Source: Lysobacteraceae bacterium SCN 69-320
Lineage (GTDB): Bacteria > Pseudomonadota > Gammaproteobacteria > Xanthomonadales > Rhodanobacteraceae
Direction: 5' to 3'
DNA length: 64,000 nucleotides
Assembly: GCA_001725155.1 (NCBI GenBank)
Contig: MEFP01000003.1
Span: forward strand, 124,001 to 188,000
The notes under the pieces were generated by a model. The model had not been told where the DNA came from. It did no database searches and saw only the letters and a list, made by a program, of their open reading frames with translations. Below, in pieces: positions 43,085 to 52,740 of this stretch (its first letter is position 1; the number at the start of each line of letters is the position of its first letter). The translations under genes were made by a program, and so were the position numbers.

Positions 43085-43807
43085 ATGCGTCTACCCAACC
43101 TGTTCCGCGTCGCAAAAGCCCTGTTCCTCGCGCTCAAGGTCGTACGGCGGCAGCACACACTTGGCGTCGAACTCGCCGCGCTGCCGATGCCGCGGCTCGT
43201 GGCCGACTGCCTGGATCATCTCAATGCATCGCACGGCGTCTGGCAGGGCCGCGCTCGCCCGCCGCATCCGCAGGCCAAAGCCGTCGCCGCCCACCTCGAC
43301 CTGCCGCCGGACCTCGCCCAGTTCTACGCGTGTTGCAACGGCTACGAAGCGGTACACGGCAAGTTCCCGGCCGCGATCCTGCCGATAGAGTCACTGCGCA
43401 CAGGCGCGGCCTGCTCGCCGGCACTGTCGGCACGCCTCGAGCGCCACTGGGCCGGCGAGAACGACACCGACGTGGAAGGGCTGCTGTCGGTCTTTCCGTG
43501 CAACAACCTCGGCGCGCTGATCGCGGGTCCCGAGAGTTATTTCACCGCCGATATCGTCGACCCTGCACTGCTGCTGCGCCGGCCGTCGGCGACCGACTTC
43601 ACCGTGCTACTGCTTGCCGACACTAGCGCCGCGATGCCGAAAGGCCATGTCCTGCCGAGAGGCAGCGTGCTGGAGATCGAAGGCGGAGCGGCGACCAGCT
43701 ATCCGGATTTCAGACACTGGCTGGGTTCACGGGCCTCGCTGTTCGGTTCGCTCGCGAATCCGTCCGGCAATCGCCGTGAAGGATCGGCCGGTTCGCGACT
43801 GCCGTAG
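43085..43807 (+). CDS. SUKH (SMI1/KNR4)-like protein
   Basis: 240 residues. The segment 'LDLPPDLAQFYACCNGYEAVHGKF' (about 79-102) has the SMI1/KNR4 hallmark (LPxxLxxFYxxxNG), and later strands fit the SUKH fold (LSVFPCNNLGALI, FTVLLLADTS). Many SUKH proteins are immunity proteins of contact-dependent or polymorphic toxins. No toxin gene is visible here, so the role is open. It converges with gspE, leaving ten bases between stops. Confidence 0.6.
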   Translation: MRLPNLFRVAKALFLALKVVRRQHTLGVELAALPMPRLVADCLDHLNASHGVWQGRARPPHPQAKAVAAHLDLPPDLAQFYACCNGYEAVHGKFPAAILPIESLRTGAACSPALSARLERHWAGENDTDVEGLLSVFPCNNLGALIAGPESYFTADIVDPALLLRRPSATDFTVLLLADTSAAMPKGHVLPRGSVLEIEGGAATSYPDFRHWLGSRASLFGSLANPSGNRREGSAGSRLP

Positions 43808-43817
43808 CAGCGCGGCG

Positions 43818-45338
43818 TCAATCCTCGCGCGTAACCCGCAGCACCTCGTCCACCGACGTGATGCCGGCGAGGCATTTGGCCCAGCCGTCGGCGGCGATCG
43901 ACGCGGCGCGCGTGCGCACGTAGCGTTCCATCTCGGCCTCCGATGCGCCTTCGTGGATCTGGCGGCGGAAGTTTTCGTCGACGCCGATCAGTTCGTAGAT
44001 GCCGGTGCGGCCGCGATAGCCCGAGGCGCGGCCGACCAGACCGTCGGCGGGCCTGTAGAGCACCGCATGCGTATCGGCCGGCTGGCCGAACGCGGACAGT
44101 TCGCGCGGCGTGGCCGGATAGGCTTCGCGCGTCGCCGGATCGAGCACGCGCACCAGGCGCTGGGCCAGCACGCCGATCAGCGAGGAGGACAGCAGGAACG
44201 GTTCCACGCCCATGTCGCGCAGGCGAGTGACTGCGCCGACCGCGGAATTCGTATGCAGGGTCGACAGCACGAGATGGCCGGTCAACGAAGCCTGCACGGC
44301 GATCTGCGCGGTTTCCAGGTCGCGGATTTCGCCGACCATGACCACGTCCGGGTCCTGGCGCAGGATCGCGCGCAGGCCGCGCGCGAAGGTCATCTCGACC
44401 TTGGTGTTGACCTGGGTCTGGCCGACGCCGTCGATGTAGTACTCGATCGGATCTTCGACCGTCATGATGTTGCGGCTGGCGTCGTTGAGCTTGAGCAGCG
44501 CCGCATACAGCGTGGTCGTCTTGCCCGAGCCGGTAGGGCCGGTCACGAGGAAGATGCCGTGCGGCCGCGCGATGATGCTTTCCAGGCGCGCGCGGTCGTC
44601 GGCAGCCATGCCGAGCTGGATCAGGTCGAGGCGGCCGGCCTGCTTGTCGAGCAGGCGCAGTACGACGCGCTCGCCGTGGCCGGCCGGAATCGTCGACACG
44701 CGCACGTCGACCGGGCGGCCGGCGATCTTCAGACCGATGCGGCCGTCCTGCGGCAGGCGCTTCTCGGCGATGTCGAGCTTGGCCATGACCTTGATGCGGC
44801 TGACCACGGCGTTGGCCACGGCCTTCTGCGGCGACAGGATCTCGCGCAGCACGCCGTCGATGCGGAAGCGCACGACGAGGCGGTTTTCGTAGGGCTCGAT
44901 GTGGATGTCGGACGCGCCTTCCTTGACCGCCTCGGTCAGCAGCGCGTTGATCAGCCGGATGATCGGCGCGTCGTCGTCGCTTTCGAGCAGATCTTCGGGC
45001 TCGGGCAGGTCGTCGGCGATCGAGCGCAGGTCCATCGACTCGTCCATGTCCGAGACCACGCCGCGCGCGTCGTCGCCCTGCTCGTAGAGCCGGCGCAGCA
45101 GTTGCTCGAAATCCGCCGCGGCGTAGCGTGTGAGCTTCAGCGGCGCGCCGAGGTAGCGGCGCAGCTCGGCCAGCACCTCGGGCTTGACCCCTTCGCGGCA
45201 GGCGACTTCGGCGTGATCGTCGTGCCAGGCCACGAGCGTGGCGCCGTTGCGCCGGGCGAAGCCGAAGTTCGGCCGCGCCGGCCGCGTCGCTCGCGCGGCA
45301 TCGGCAGTGCCGGCGGGCGACGGCTTGCCTTCACTCAC
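43818..45338 (-). CDS. gspE: Type II secretion ATPase GspE
   Basis: 506 residues. Walker A GPTGSGKTT (267-275), the Asp box region (TVEDPIEYY, 293-301), Walker B (DPDVVMVGEIRD, 329-340) and the His box (TGHLVLSTLHTNSA) are intact. 'GRIGLKIAGRPVDVRVST' is typical of secretion ATPases. It powers pseudopilus assembly at the inner-membrane platform. The C-terminal zinc module is missing its four cysteines: the stretch 396-440 has none, although flanking family residues (YRPADG...GYRGRTGIYEL) are kept. GTG start overlaps the gspD stop. Confidence 0.93.
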   Translation of the reverse strand: MSEGKPSPAGTADAARATRPARPNFGFARRNGATLVAWHDDHAEVACREGVKPEVLAELRRYLGAPLKLTRYAAADFEQLLRRLYEQGDDARGVVSDMDESMDLRSIADDLPEPEDLLESDDDAPIIRLINALLTEAVKEGASDIHIEPYENRLVVRFRIDGVLREILSPQKAVANAVVSRIKVMAKLDIAEKRLPQDGRIGLKIAGRPVDVRVSTIPAGHGERVVLRLLDKQAGRLDLIQLGMAADDRARLESIIARPHGIFLVTGPTGSGKTTTLYAALLKLNDASRNIMTVEDPIEYYIDGVGQTQVNTKVEMTFARGLRAILRQDPDVVMVGEIRDLETAQIAVQASLTGHLVLSTLHTNSAVGAVTRLRDMGVEPFLLSSSLIGVLAQRLVRVLDPATREAYPATPRELSAFGQPADTHAVLYRPADGLVGRASGYRGRTGIYELIGVDENFRRQIHEGASEAEMERYVRTRAASIAADGWAKCLAGITSVDEVLRVTRED

Positions 45339-47410
45339 TTGCCGCTCCGGCCCGCCTTCCTGGGCGCGGGCTTGCCGCCGGCCGGCAAGGTGGCCGGTGC
45401 GGCCGGGCCGTTCGGATCGGACATGAAGTCGTGCATTTCCGGCACCACCGGCTGGCGCGCTTCGGGCGTCAGCGCCTCGCGGTTATTGCGCATCTGCAGC
45501 TGTTCGGTGCGGATGTAGTTGTACTTCTCGCTGGACACGGCCGCTTCAGTGGCCGCGTCGCGCAGGATCTTCGGATGCAGGAAGATCATGAGATCGCGCT
45601 TGGCGACCTTGTTGCTGCGGTACTTGAACAGGTTGCCGATGACCGGAATGCTGCCGAGGCCCGGCACCTTCTGGTTGCTGTCGCTGGCGTTGGAGTCGAT
45701 CAGGCCGCCGAGCACGAGGGTCGCATCGTCGGCGACGAGCACGCTGGTCGACAGTTCGCGCTTGTTGGTCACCAGGTCGACCGCGCCGTCGACGCTGGGG
45801 GCCAGCGAGGACACTTCCTGGTGCAGATCCAGGCGCACCGAATCGCCTTCGTTGATGTGCGGCGTGACCTTCAGGGTCAGGCCCACGTCCTTGCGTTCGA
45901 TGGTCTGGAACGGATTCAGCGGCTGGCCGGCGCCGCCGCCGGTGCCGGAAACGTTGGTGTACTGGCCGGTCTTGAACGGCACTTCCTGGGCGACCTTGAT
46001 CGTCGCCTCGGTGTTGTCCAGCGTCAGCACCGACGGCGTGGACAGCACGTTGGACTTGCCGTCGCCCTTGAGCATGCGCAGCAGGAAGCCGAGATTCAGG
46101 ATGTCGCCGACGCCGGGCACGTTGGTCGTGCCGGTGATGTAGCCCAGCGACAGGCCCGAGCCCAGCGCGAGCGGATTCTTCGCGACGTTGAGGATGCTGC
46201 CGTTGCCGCCGGGACCGCTGAAGTTGGTGCCGCCGATGAAGGTGTTGTCGTCCAGGCCGTTGACCGGCGCCTGCCACTGCACGCCGATCTCGCTCGCGGT
46301 TTCGTCGGCGACCTCGGCGATGATGGCTTCGATCAGCACCTGCGCGCGGCGCACGTCGAGCTGGCGGATCACGCCTTCGAGCGCGCGGAATACGGCCGGC
46401 GCAGCGCTGATGATCAGCGCATTGGTTTCCTCGTGCGCCTGGATCGTCGCACTGCCGCCCGCTGCCGCGGCAGCCGCGGCTGCGCCGGCGGCGGGCGCCG
46501 GCGGCGCGCCGGGCTCGTTGTTCAGGGTCGCCGCCACACCGCTGAGGATAGGCACGAGATCCTTGGCCTTGGCGTAGCGCAGATAGACCACGTTGGTGCC
46601 GCCGCCGCTCTGCAGCGGCGTGTCCAGGTGCGTGACCAGGGTGCGCATGCGCAGGCGGCCGCTCTTGGCGCCGGCGATCAGGATGGAATTGGTGCGCTCG
46701 TCGGCGAGGACGCGCGGGCTTTCGCCGGTGGGCTGGGTGGCCTTGTCTTCGGCCAGGATGGTCAGCGTGCGCGCCATTTCGGCCGCGTTCGCGTGCTGCA
46801 GCGGAATGACCTCGACTTCCGAATCCGACACCGTGTCGATGCGCGCGATGATGCCGGCAACGCGCTGCACATTGCTGGCGCGGTCGGACACGACCAGCGA
46901 GTTGCTGGTCTGGTGCGCGATCAGCTGCGCGCCCTGCGGCAGCAGCGGACGCAGGATCGGCACGAGCTCGGCCGCGGCCACGTGGCGCAGCGGAACGATC
47001 TGCGTGACGATCGCATCGCCCGATTCGGCCGTCGCGACGCTGTTGCCGCCTTCGGCCTGGGCCATGGCCTCGGGCACGATCTTGATCATGCTGCCGGCCG
47101 GCACGGCCGCGTAGCCGTGCACGCGCAGTACGGACAGGAACACGTCGTAGATCTCGTCGGGCTGCATCGGCCGCGCGGAGATCACGCTGACCTTGCCCTG
47201 CACGTTCGGGCCGACGATGAAGTTCTTGCCGGTGATCTCCGACACCGTGGCGATCAGCGCCTGGATGTCGGCGTCCTTCAGGTTCAGCGTATGCGTGCCC
47301 GGCGGGTTGCCGGCGGCCGACGGCGGCGGCTGGGCGACGGCGGCCGTCGCGAGCAGCAGGGCCGAAGCGAACAGGCAGGCACGCAGGAAAAGGGTCGGGA
47401 TGCGCGTCAT
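45335..47410 (-). CDS. gspD: Type II secretion outer-membrane secretin GspD
   Basis: 691 residues: signal peptide (1-26), N0 and three N domains (about 38-330, with repeats such as 'VEVIPLQHANAAEMARTL' and 'NVVYLRYAKAKDLVPIL'), an Ala/Gly-rich loop in N3, the secretin domain (about 350-610, with 'VLSTPSVLTLDN', 'VGLTLKVTPHI' and 'VPGLGSIPVIGNLFKY'), and a short C-terminal S region. It forms the secretion channel. One-base and four-base overlaps couple it with gspE and gspC. Confidence 0.95.
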   Translation of the reverse strand: MTRIPTLFLRACLFASALLLATAAVAQPPPSAAGNPPGTHTLNLKDADIQALIATVSEITGKNFIVGPNVQGKVSVISARPMQPDEIYDVFLSVLRVHGYAAVPAGSMIKIVPEAMAQAEGGNSVATAESGDAIVTQIVPLRHVAAAELVPILRPLLPQGAQLIAHQTSNSLVVSDRASNVQRVAGIIARIDTVSDSEVEVIPLQHANAAEMARTLTILAEDKATQPTGESPRVLADERTNSILIAGAKSGRLRMRTLVTHLDTPLQSGGGTNVVYLRYAKAKDLVPILSGVAATLNNEPGAPPAPAAGAAAAAAAAGGSATIQAHEETNALIISAAPAVFRALEGVIRQLDVRRAQVLIEAIIAEVADETASEIGVQWQAPVNGLDDNTFIGGTNFSGPGGNGSILNVAKNPLALGSGLSLGYITGTTNVPGVGDILNLGFLLRMLKGDGKSNVLSTPSVLTLDNTEATIKVAQEVPFKTGQYTNVSGTGGGAGQPLNPFQTIERKDVGLTLKVTPHINEGDSVRLDLHQEVSSLAPSVDGAVDLVTNKRELSTSVLVADDATLVLGGLIDSNASDSNQKVPGLGSIPVIGNLFKYRSNKVAKRDLMIFLHPKILRDAATEAAVSSEKYNYIRTEQLQMRNNREALTPEARQPVVPEMHDFMSDPNGPAAPATLPAGGKPAPRKAGRSGK

Positions 47411-48357
47411 TTGATGTTCACGCTCAGGGTCACGGGCTTGCCGTCGCGGTTCACCGTGACGGTGACGCGACTGGCGTTCTTGAGGGAATCGACGACCTGC
47501 GTCGCACGCCCCATGGAATCCAGCGGTACGTTGTTGATCGAGGTGACGATGTCGGTGGGCTGCAGGCCGAGCTGGGCGATCAGCGCGGCGTTCGGCCCGC
47601 CGGACAGTCGCACGCCGGCCATGCGGCCGTTCTCCATGACCGGCTGCGCACTTATCTGACGCATGAGCTCGTTCTGATCGGCCACGCCGAGCTGCTGCTG
47701 CAGGCGCGAGAAGTCGACCGCGCCCTGGGCCATCTGCGGCGCGACGAACACCGGCGTCGCCGCCGGCATCTGCGCCGGCGTCGGCGCGGAGGCCGAGACC
47801 GGCGCGGTGTTGCGGCCGCCGGTATTCGGCGCCGCGGCCGTCGCCGCCGGCGTCATCGCCGCGCCGGGCTGGTCGTACGGCAGGCCGAGGGTTTCCTGCA
47901 CGCCTTCGTGCAACAGGATCACGCGGTCCGGATAGACGCCGTCCAAGGTCGCGCCGCCGGGCAGACCGTCGCCGACGCGGTAGGCACGCTCGCCGGAGAC
48001 CGGGTCGGCAATGACCGCCATGCCGGAACGCGGATCGGCTTCGGCCAGCGTGCCGTGCAGCTGCAGCTGCAGCTGCGTCGCGGGCGCATTGCGCGCGAGC
48101 TGGGCCGTGGTCAGGCCGGCGTTGCCGAACAGATGCCACTTGGAAATGCTGACCGCCGTGCGCTGGTTCGGCGCCGGCACCGCGACGATCGGCTGCGCCG
48201 TATCGACCTCACCGCCCGTGGGCACGAGCAGCCAGAGCAGCTTGACCGCGAGCCAGACGCAGGTCAGCGCGAGCAGGCCGCAGGCCAGCATCGCGCCGAG
48301 CAGGGAAGCCCGCTCGACATCGGCGCTGTTCCAGTCCCGCATGGCCATGGCTGCCAT
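47407..48357 (-). CDS. gspC: Type II secretion protein GspC
   Basis: 316 residues: one membrane helix near 20-45, a homology region (about 60-150, 'WHLFGNAG...LHGTLAEADPRSGMAVI'), an Ala/Pro/Thr linker, and a C-terminal PDZ domain (about 230-315, 'LGLQPTDIVTSINNVPLDSMGRATQVVDSL'). It connects the inner-membrane platform to GspD and helps recruit substrates. First gene of the gspC-D-E run. Confidence 0.9.
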   Translation of the reverse strand: MAAMAMRDWNSADVERASLLGAMLACGLLALTCVWLAVKLLWLLVPTGGEVDTAQPIVAVPAPNQRTAVSISKWHLFGNAGLTTAQLARNAPATQLQLQLHGTLAEADPRSGMAVIADPVSGERAYRVGDGLPGGATLDGVYPDRVILLHEGVQETLGLPYDQPGAAMTPAATAAAPNTGGRNTAPVSASAPTPAQMPAATPVFVAPQMAQGAVDFSRLQQQLGVADQNELMRQISAQPVMENGRMAGVRLSGGPNAALIAQLGLQPTDIVTSINNVPLDSMGRATQVVDSLKNASRVTVTVNRDGKPVTLSVNIK

Positions 48358-48381
48358 CGCCCCTCCCCTGACCGGCGTCCG

Positions 48382-49803
48382 TCAGGACGCGTCCGGCGCC
48401 GGCGGAGCCGGCGTCGAGTTCTTGTCGCCGCCGCCGGAACGTCCGCCACCGGAACGTCCGCCGCCACCACCACCACCGCCGCCACCACCGCCACGCCGGC
48501 GGCGACGGCGCGGCTTGCCGTCGTTGCTGTTCTTGGTCGTTTCCACCGCGGCGATCTCCGCCGCATCGGCCTCGTCGTCGATCGCGTTCTGCGCGTCGGC
48601 CGGATGCGCGGCGCGCTCGCGCCGGGGCGGCGGGACGAGCAGTTCCCGCGTCACCGTCGCGACGGGAATCTTCTGCGAGATGAAGCGCTCGATATCCGGC
48701 AGGCCCATCGCGTACAGGTCGCAGGCGAAGCTGATCGCATCGCCTTCGGCGCCCAGGCGCGCGGTGCGGCCGATGCGGTGCACGTAGTCTTCCGGATCGT
48801 TCGGCAGGTCGTAGTTGAAGACGTGGCTGACGGCCGGGATGTGCAGGCCACGCGCGGCCACGTCGGTGGCGACGAGCACGTCGACCTCACCGCGCTGGAA
48901 GCGCTCGAGCAGCTTCTGGCGCTTCTTCTGCGGCACGTCGCCGGACAGCGCGCCGACGCGGAAGCCGTGGCGCTCCAGGCGCGTGGTCACGCGCTCGGCG
49001 GCGATCTTGGTGTTCACGAACACGATGCTGCGCTGCACGTCGGGCACCGACATCAGGTTCAGCAGCAGCGGCATCTTTTCCTCGGTCGCCGGGAAATAGA
49101 CGCTCTGGCGCACGCGCGAAGCGGTCACCGATTCGGTCTCGACCGACAGCTTCTCGGGGTTGTTCATGTGCTCGTAGGCCAGCTCGAGCACGCGGAAGCT
49201 CAGGGTGGCCGAGAACAGCAGGCCCAGGCGGCGGTCGCGCGGCGGCAGGCGCCGCATCAGGAAGCGCACGTCCTTGATGAAGCCGAGGTCGAACATGCGG
49301 TCGGCTTCGTCGATGACCATGACGTCGACCGCGCGCAGGCTGAACACGTGCTGCTTGAAATAGTCGATCAGGCGGCCCGGCGTGGCGATGATGATGTCCA
49401 CGCCACCGCGCAGCTGTTCGCGCTGCTTGTCGTAGTCGACGCCGCCGTAGATCAGCGCCGATTTCAGGCCGGTATGCCGGCCGAGGTTGCGGAAATCCTT
49501 GTCGATCTGGATGGCCAGTTCGCGCGTCGGTGCCAGTATCAGGCAGCGCGGGTCGGCTTCCTTGCGCTCGGCCAGGGCCGGCAGGGTCAGCAGCCGCTGC
49601 ATGGCCGCGACCAGGAACGCGCCGGTCTTGCCGGTGCCGGTCTGGGCCTGGCCGGCGACGTCGCGGCCGGCCAGCGCGACCGGCAGGGTCAGCGCCTGGA
49701 TCGGCGTGCAGCGCGTGAAGCCGGACTCGTGCAACCCGGCCAGAAGGCTGGGGTGCAGGTCGAAATTATCGAAGAAACAATCAGTTAATACTTGCTCGGA
49801 CAT
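48382..49803 (-). CDS. rhlB: DEAD-box RNA helicase RhlB
   Basis: 473 residues. The N-terminal Q motif ([13 protein letters not shown]), Walker [13 protein letters not shown] (VIDEADRM), SAT (LFSATLS) and the C-terminal HRIGRTAR motif are all present. Position next to trxA-rho matches E. coli RhlB, a helicase partner of RNase E in the degradosome. The last ~60 residues are disordered: Arg-rich, then polyglycine, then Ser/Gly/Pro, a longer tail than E. coli RhlB. Divergent from trxA. Confidence 0.92.
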   Translation of the reverse strand: MSEQVLTDCFFDNFDLHPSLLAGLHESGFTRCTPIQALTLPVALAGRDVAGQAQTGTGKTGAFLVAAMQRLLTLPALAERKEADPRCLILAPTRELAIQIDKDFRNLGRHTGLKSALIYGGVDYDKQREQLRGGVDIIIATPGRLIDYFKQHVFSLRAVDVMVIDEADRMFDLGFIKDVRFLMRRLPPRDRRLGLLFSATLSFRVLELAYEHMNNPEKLSVETESVTASRVRQSVYFPATEEKMPLLLNLMSVPDVQRSIVFVNTKIAAERVTTRLERHGFRVGALSGDVPQKKRQKLLERFQRGEVDVLVATDVAARGLHIPAVSHVFNYDLPNDPEDYVHRIGRTARLGAEGDAISFACDLYAMGLPDIERFISQKIPVATVTRELLVPPPRRERAAHPADAQNAIDDEADAAEIAAVETTKNSNDGKPRRRRRRGGGGGGGGGGGGRSGGGRSGGGDKNSTPAPPAPDAS

Positions 49804-50021
49804 TCATATGGCCAGATGATCCGGATTCGGCCCGGGTACGGGCCCCGTCCGGGGACTTGAGGATCAATCCACAGACCCAACTTGAAACGCGCGAAGGGTT
49901 GGGCTCAAATGCCGCCCCTCCCGCCCCTGCCACGCTCCGCCTTGCCCAGCAACGGCCCGAGTGTAGCCTAAACCCAAACATTTCCGCAGCTTGGCGGAAA
50001 TTCTTAAGACGGAGAATTCCC

Positions 50022-50348
50022 TTGAGCCAGCTGATCGCCCATACCAGCGACGATTCCTTCGAATCCGACGTGCTGAACTCGGCCGAACCGGTCCTCGTCG
50101 ACTTCTGGGCCGAGTGGTGCAGCCCCTGCAAGATGATCGCGCCAGTGCTCGACGAGCTTGCCGCGGATTACCAGGGTCGCATGAAAGTGGTAAAGGTCAA
50201 CATCGACCACAACCAGAAGACCCCGCGCAGCTACAACGTGCGCGGCATCCCGACCCTGATGATCTTCAAGAACGGCAAGGTCGAGGCGACCCAGATCGGC
50301 GCCGTCACCAAGAACCAGCTGACCCAGCTGATCGACCGCACGATCTGA
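50022..50348 (+). CDS. trxA: Thioredoxin 1
   Basis: 108 residues from a TTG start with GGAG about 7 bases upstream, giving the standard TrxA length. The active site reads WCSPC rather than WCGPC (FWAEWCSPCKM), with the cis-proline in GIPTLMIFKNG and the conserved 'FWAEWC' surroundings. It reduces protein disulfides in the cytoplasm. The rhlB / trxA-rho neighbourhood is conserved with E. coli, supporting orthology. Confidence 0.94.
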   Translation: MSQLIAHTSDDSFESDVLNSAEPVLVDFWAEWCSPCKMIAPVLDELAADYQGRMKVVKVNIDHNQKTPRSYNVRGIPTLMIFKNGKVEATQIGAVTKNQLTQLIDRTI

Positions 50349-50704
50349 TTCACGCAGTCGCAGGCGGCGCCGGGCGCCGCCTGCGGCGGGCGCCGAGTAT
50401 GCCCCCCCGGGGCGGTTCACAGAAGTCCGGCCGCGTTCGCCGCGCCTGCGCGCCCTGCCCCGCCGCCCCACCATCGACCGGCGCGCCGCGTCCGGCGCTG
50501 CGATTCCGCGAAGCCCCGGAAGCCTGTCCGGACCGGCGCAGACACAGCAGCCCCTTGTCCGTCCATGCTTTACGCGTCCATTCCACAGTGCTAAGTTAGT
50601 TGCGGTTTTCGGGGCGCAGCGCCCCATCCCCTTCCGGTTCATCCCCTGATTCCATCCCGTCGGCATGTCCATGCCGACCAACGGCGCCCATGCGAGGTTT
50701 GCCC
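50349..50704 (+). other. rho leader region with strong hairpin
   Basis: 356 bases between trxA and rho without a credible gene. A 10-bp perfect hairpin (CAGGCGGCGC at 50361-50370 with GCGCCGCCTG at 50374-50383, CGG loop) follows trxA but has no T-run. A possible weak promoter (TTTACG, 17 bases, TAAGTT) lies near 50570-50598. Long leaders before rho are known sites of Rho-dependent autoregulation in E. coli, and this one could serve the same end. Confidence 0.45.
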
Positions 50705-52531
50705 GTGTCTGATATCGAGAACAAGGAAAACGGCTCGGCCGCAACGGCCGACGCGCGTCCTGAATCCCCATCGCCGTCCGCCGCCGCTGAAGCGCGCGCC
50801 GCGCGCCGCGAAGCGCAGGCCGCCCGCGCCGCCGCCAAGGCTGAGGCCGCCGCCCGCAACGAAGCCGGCCCCGGCAATGAGGCCCCGGCCCGTGAAGAAC
50901 GTCCGCAGCGCCAGGAACGCGGCAGCAGCGAAGGCGAACGCCAGTCGTCGAACAACGACCTGTTCAGCGCCTCCGGCGCCGAAGGCAACAGCAACGCACA
51001 TGCCGGCAACCGCGGCGACAACGATGCCGACGGCAACGGCAACGGCAACGGCGACAACGCGCAGAACGCGCAGGGCCAGGCCCAGAACAACGGCCAGCAG
51101 GGCGGCGGCCAGTACCAGCAGGGCCAGGGTCAAGGCCAGGGCCGTCGCGAAGGCCGCAACCGCAACCGCAACCGGCAGAACCGCCAGCAGCAGCAACAGA
51201 TGCGCGGCGGCAACTACGAAGACGAGATTCCCGACGAGCGCAACGGCGGCGGCAACGGTCCGCTGATCAACCTGACCGAACTCAAGCGCAAGCCCGCCGC
51301 GGCGGTACTCGAGATCGCCGAAAGCCTCGGCATCCAGGAAGGCGTCGCCCGTGCCCGCAAGCAGGACGTCATCTTCAACATCCTCAAGGCACATGCACGC
51401 GCCGGCGGCGGCATCTGGGGCGAAGGCGTGCTGGAAATCCTGCAGGACGGCTTCGGCTTCCTGCGTTCCGGCGACGAGTCCTACCTGGCCGGCCCCGACG
51501 ACGTCTACGTCAGCCCGAGCCAGATCCGCCGCTTCAACCTGCGCACCGGCGACTACATCACCGGCCGCATCCGGCCGCCGAAAGACGGCGAACGCTACTT
51601 CGCGCTGCTCAAGCTCGACGACATCAACAGCGAGCCGCCCGAAGCGTCCAAGAACAAGGTGCTGTTCGAGAACCTCACGCCGCTGTTCCCGCGCAAGGCG
51701 TTCCGCCTCGAACGCGGCAACGGCTCCTCGGAAGACATCAGCGGCCGCATCCTCGATCTGATGTCGCCGATCGGCAAGGGCCAGCGCGGCATCATCGTTT
51801 CGCCGCCGAAGGCCGGCAAGACCATGATGCTGCAGAACGTCGCGCAGGCGATCGTGCACAACCATCCGGAAGTGCATCTGATCATCCTGCTGATCGACGA
51901 GCGCCCGGAAGAAGTCACCGAAATGGTCCGCGGTGTGCGCGCGGCCGAAGTCATCAGCTCCACCTTCGACGAACCGGCCGCACGCCACGTGCAGGTCGCC
52001 GACATGGTCATCGAACGCGCCAAGCGTCTCGTCGAGCACAAGCGCGACGTGGTGATCCTGCTCGACTCGATCACGCGCCTGGCCCGCGCCTACAACACCG
52101 TCGTGCCGAGCTCGGGCAAGGTGCTGACCGGCGGCGTCGACGCCAATGCGCTGCAGCGCCCGAAGCGCTTCTTCGGCGCCGCGCGCAACGTGGAAGAAGG
52201 CGGCTCGCTGACCATCCTCGCGACCGCGCTGGTCGACACCGGCTCGAAGATGGACGAGGTCATCTACGAGGAGTTCAAGGGCACCGGCAACATGGAAGTG
52301 CACCTGGACCGCCGCATCACCGAGAAGCGCGTCTACCCGGCGATCAACATCAACCGCTCCGGCACGCGCCGCGAGGAATTGCTGATCGAGCCGGACATGC
52401 TGCAGAAGATCTGGATCCTGCGCAAACTGCTGCATCCGATGGACGAGCTGGCCGCCATGGAATTCCTGCTCGACAAGATGAAGAACACCAAGTCCAACGA
52501 CGAGTTCTTCGCGACGATGAAGCGCGGCTGA
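50705..52531 (+). CDS. rho: Transcription termination factor Rho with long disordered N-terminus
   Basis: 608 residues from a GTG with GAGG about 7 bases upstream (an ATG five codons earlier is possible). From residue 187 ([15 protein letters not shown]) it matches E. coli Rho end to end: primary RNA-binding site (GFGFLRS...[16 protein letters not shown]), Walker A PPKAGKT, Walker [17 protein letters not shown], and the Q/R loops. Residues 1-186 are extra: an Ala/Glu/Arg-rich part, then an Asn/Gln/Gly-rich part with a QQQQQ run and RNRNRNR. It is an RNA-translocating hexamer that terminates transcription. Confidence 0.96.
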   Translation: MSDIENKENGSAATADARPESPSPSAAAEARAARREAQAARAAAKAEAAARNEAGPGNEAPAREERPQRQERGSSEGERQSSNNDLFSASGAEGNSNAHAGNRGDNDADGNGNGNGDNAQNAQGQAQNNGQQGGGQYQQGQGQGQGRREGRNRNRNRQNRQQQQQMRGGNYEDEIPDERNGGGNGPLINLTELKRKPAAAVLEIAESLGIQEGVARARKQDVIFNILKAHARAGGGIWGEGVLEILQDGFGFLRSGDESYLAGPDDVYVSPSQIRRFNLRTGDYITGRIRPPKDGERYFALLKLDDINSEPPEASKNKVLFENLTPLFPRKAFRLERGNGSSEDISGRILDLMSPIGKGQRGIIVSPPKAGKTMMLQNVAQAIVHNHPEVHLIILLIDERPEEVTEMVRGVRAAEVISSTFDEPAARHVQVADMVIERAKRLVEHKRDVVILLDSITRLARAYNTVVPSSGKVLTGGVDANALQRPKRFFGAARNVEEGGSLTILATALVDTGSKMDEVIYEEFKGTGNMEVHLDRRITEKRVYPAININRSGTRREELLIEPDMLQKIWILRKLLHPMDELAAMEFLLDKMKNTKSNDEFFATMKRG

Positions 52532-52554
52532 GGCCGGGCACACCGGCACTACAC

Positions 52555-52582
52555 AAAGGCGCGGCTTCGGCCGCGCCTTTTT
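52555..52582 (+). terminator. Rho-independent terminator after rho
   Basis: An 11-bp perfect stem (AAAGGCGCGGC with GCCGCGCCTTT) closed by a stable TTCG tetraloop, ending in a run of five T. It lies 24 bases after the rho stop codon. Confidence 0.95.
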
Positions 52583-52621
52583 CGTTTCCGCCGGCCGAAG
52601 CGCACCGAAACAGTCGCGTAG

Positions 52622-52648
52622 GTTGTGGTGAGCATCGCGAACCGCAAC
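52622..52648 (-). repeat. REP palindrome, copy 1
   Basis: 27-base imperfect palindrome, GTTGTGGTGAGC then ATCGC then GAACCGCAAC, downstream of the RAYT gene. It matches the copies at 53385-53411 and 53473-53499 with a few changes. A further GGTTGTGG/CCACAACC inverted pair spans 52621-52684. Confidence 0.75.
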
Positions 52649-52740
52649 GCCGAGGTACATCTTGGTCGAAATCCCGCCACAACCAGCTGCAGGAGCCACG
52701 ACTCGAACCCGTGGACGAAAGCGCACATCCCGCCCACCGA

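Noticed and set aside
50361-50383. Hairpin after trxA as an intrinsic terminator
   Set aside because: Stem is perfect but no T-run follows, so it is reported only as part of the rho leader.
52690-52712. tRNA T-arm-like sequence on the minus strand (GGGTTCGAGTC)
   Set aside because: The stem pairs poorly in standard T-arm register and no acceptor or anticodon arm is present nearby.
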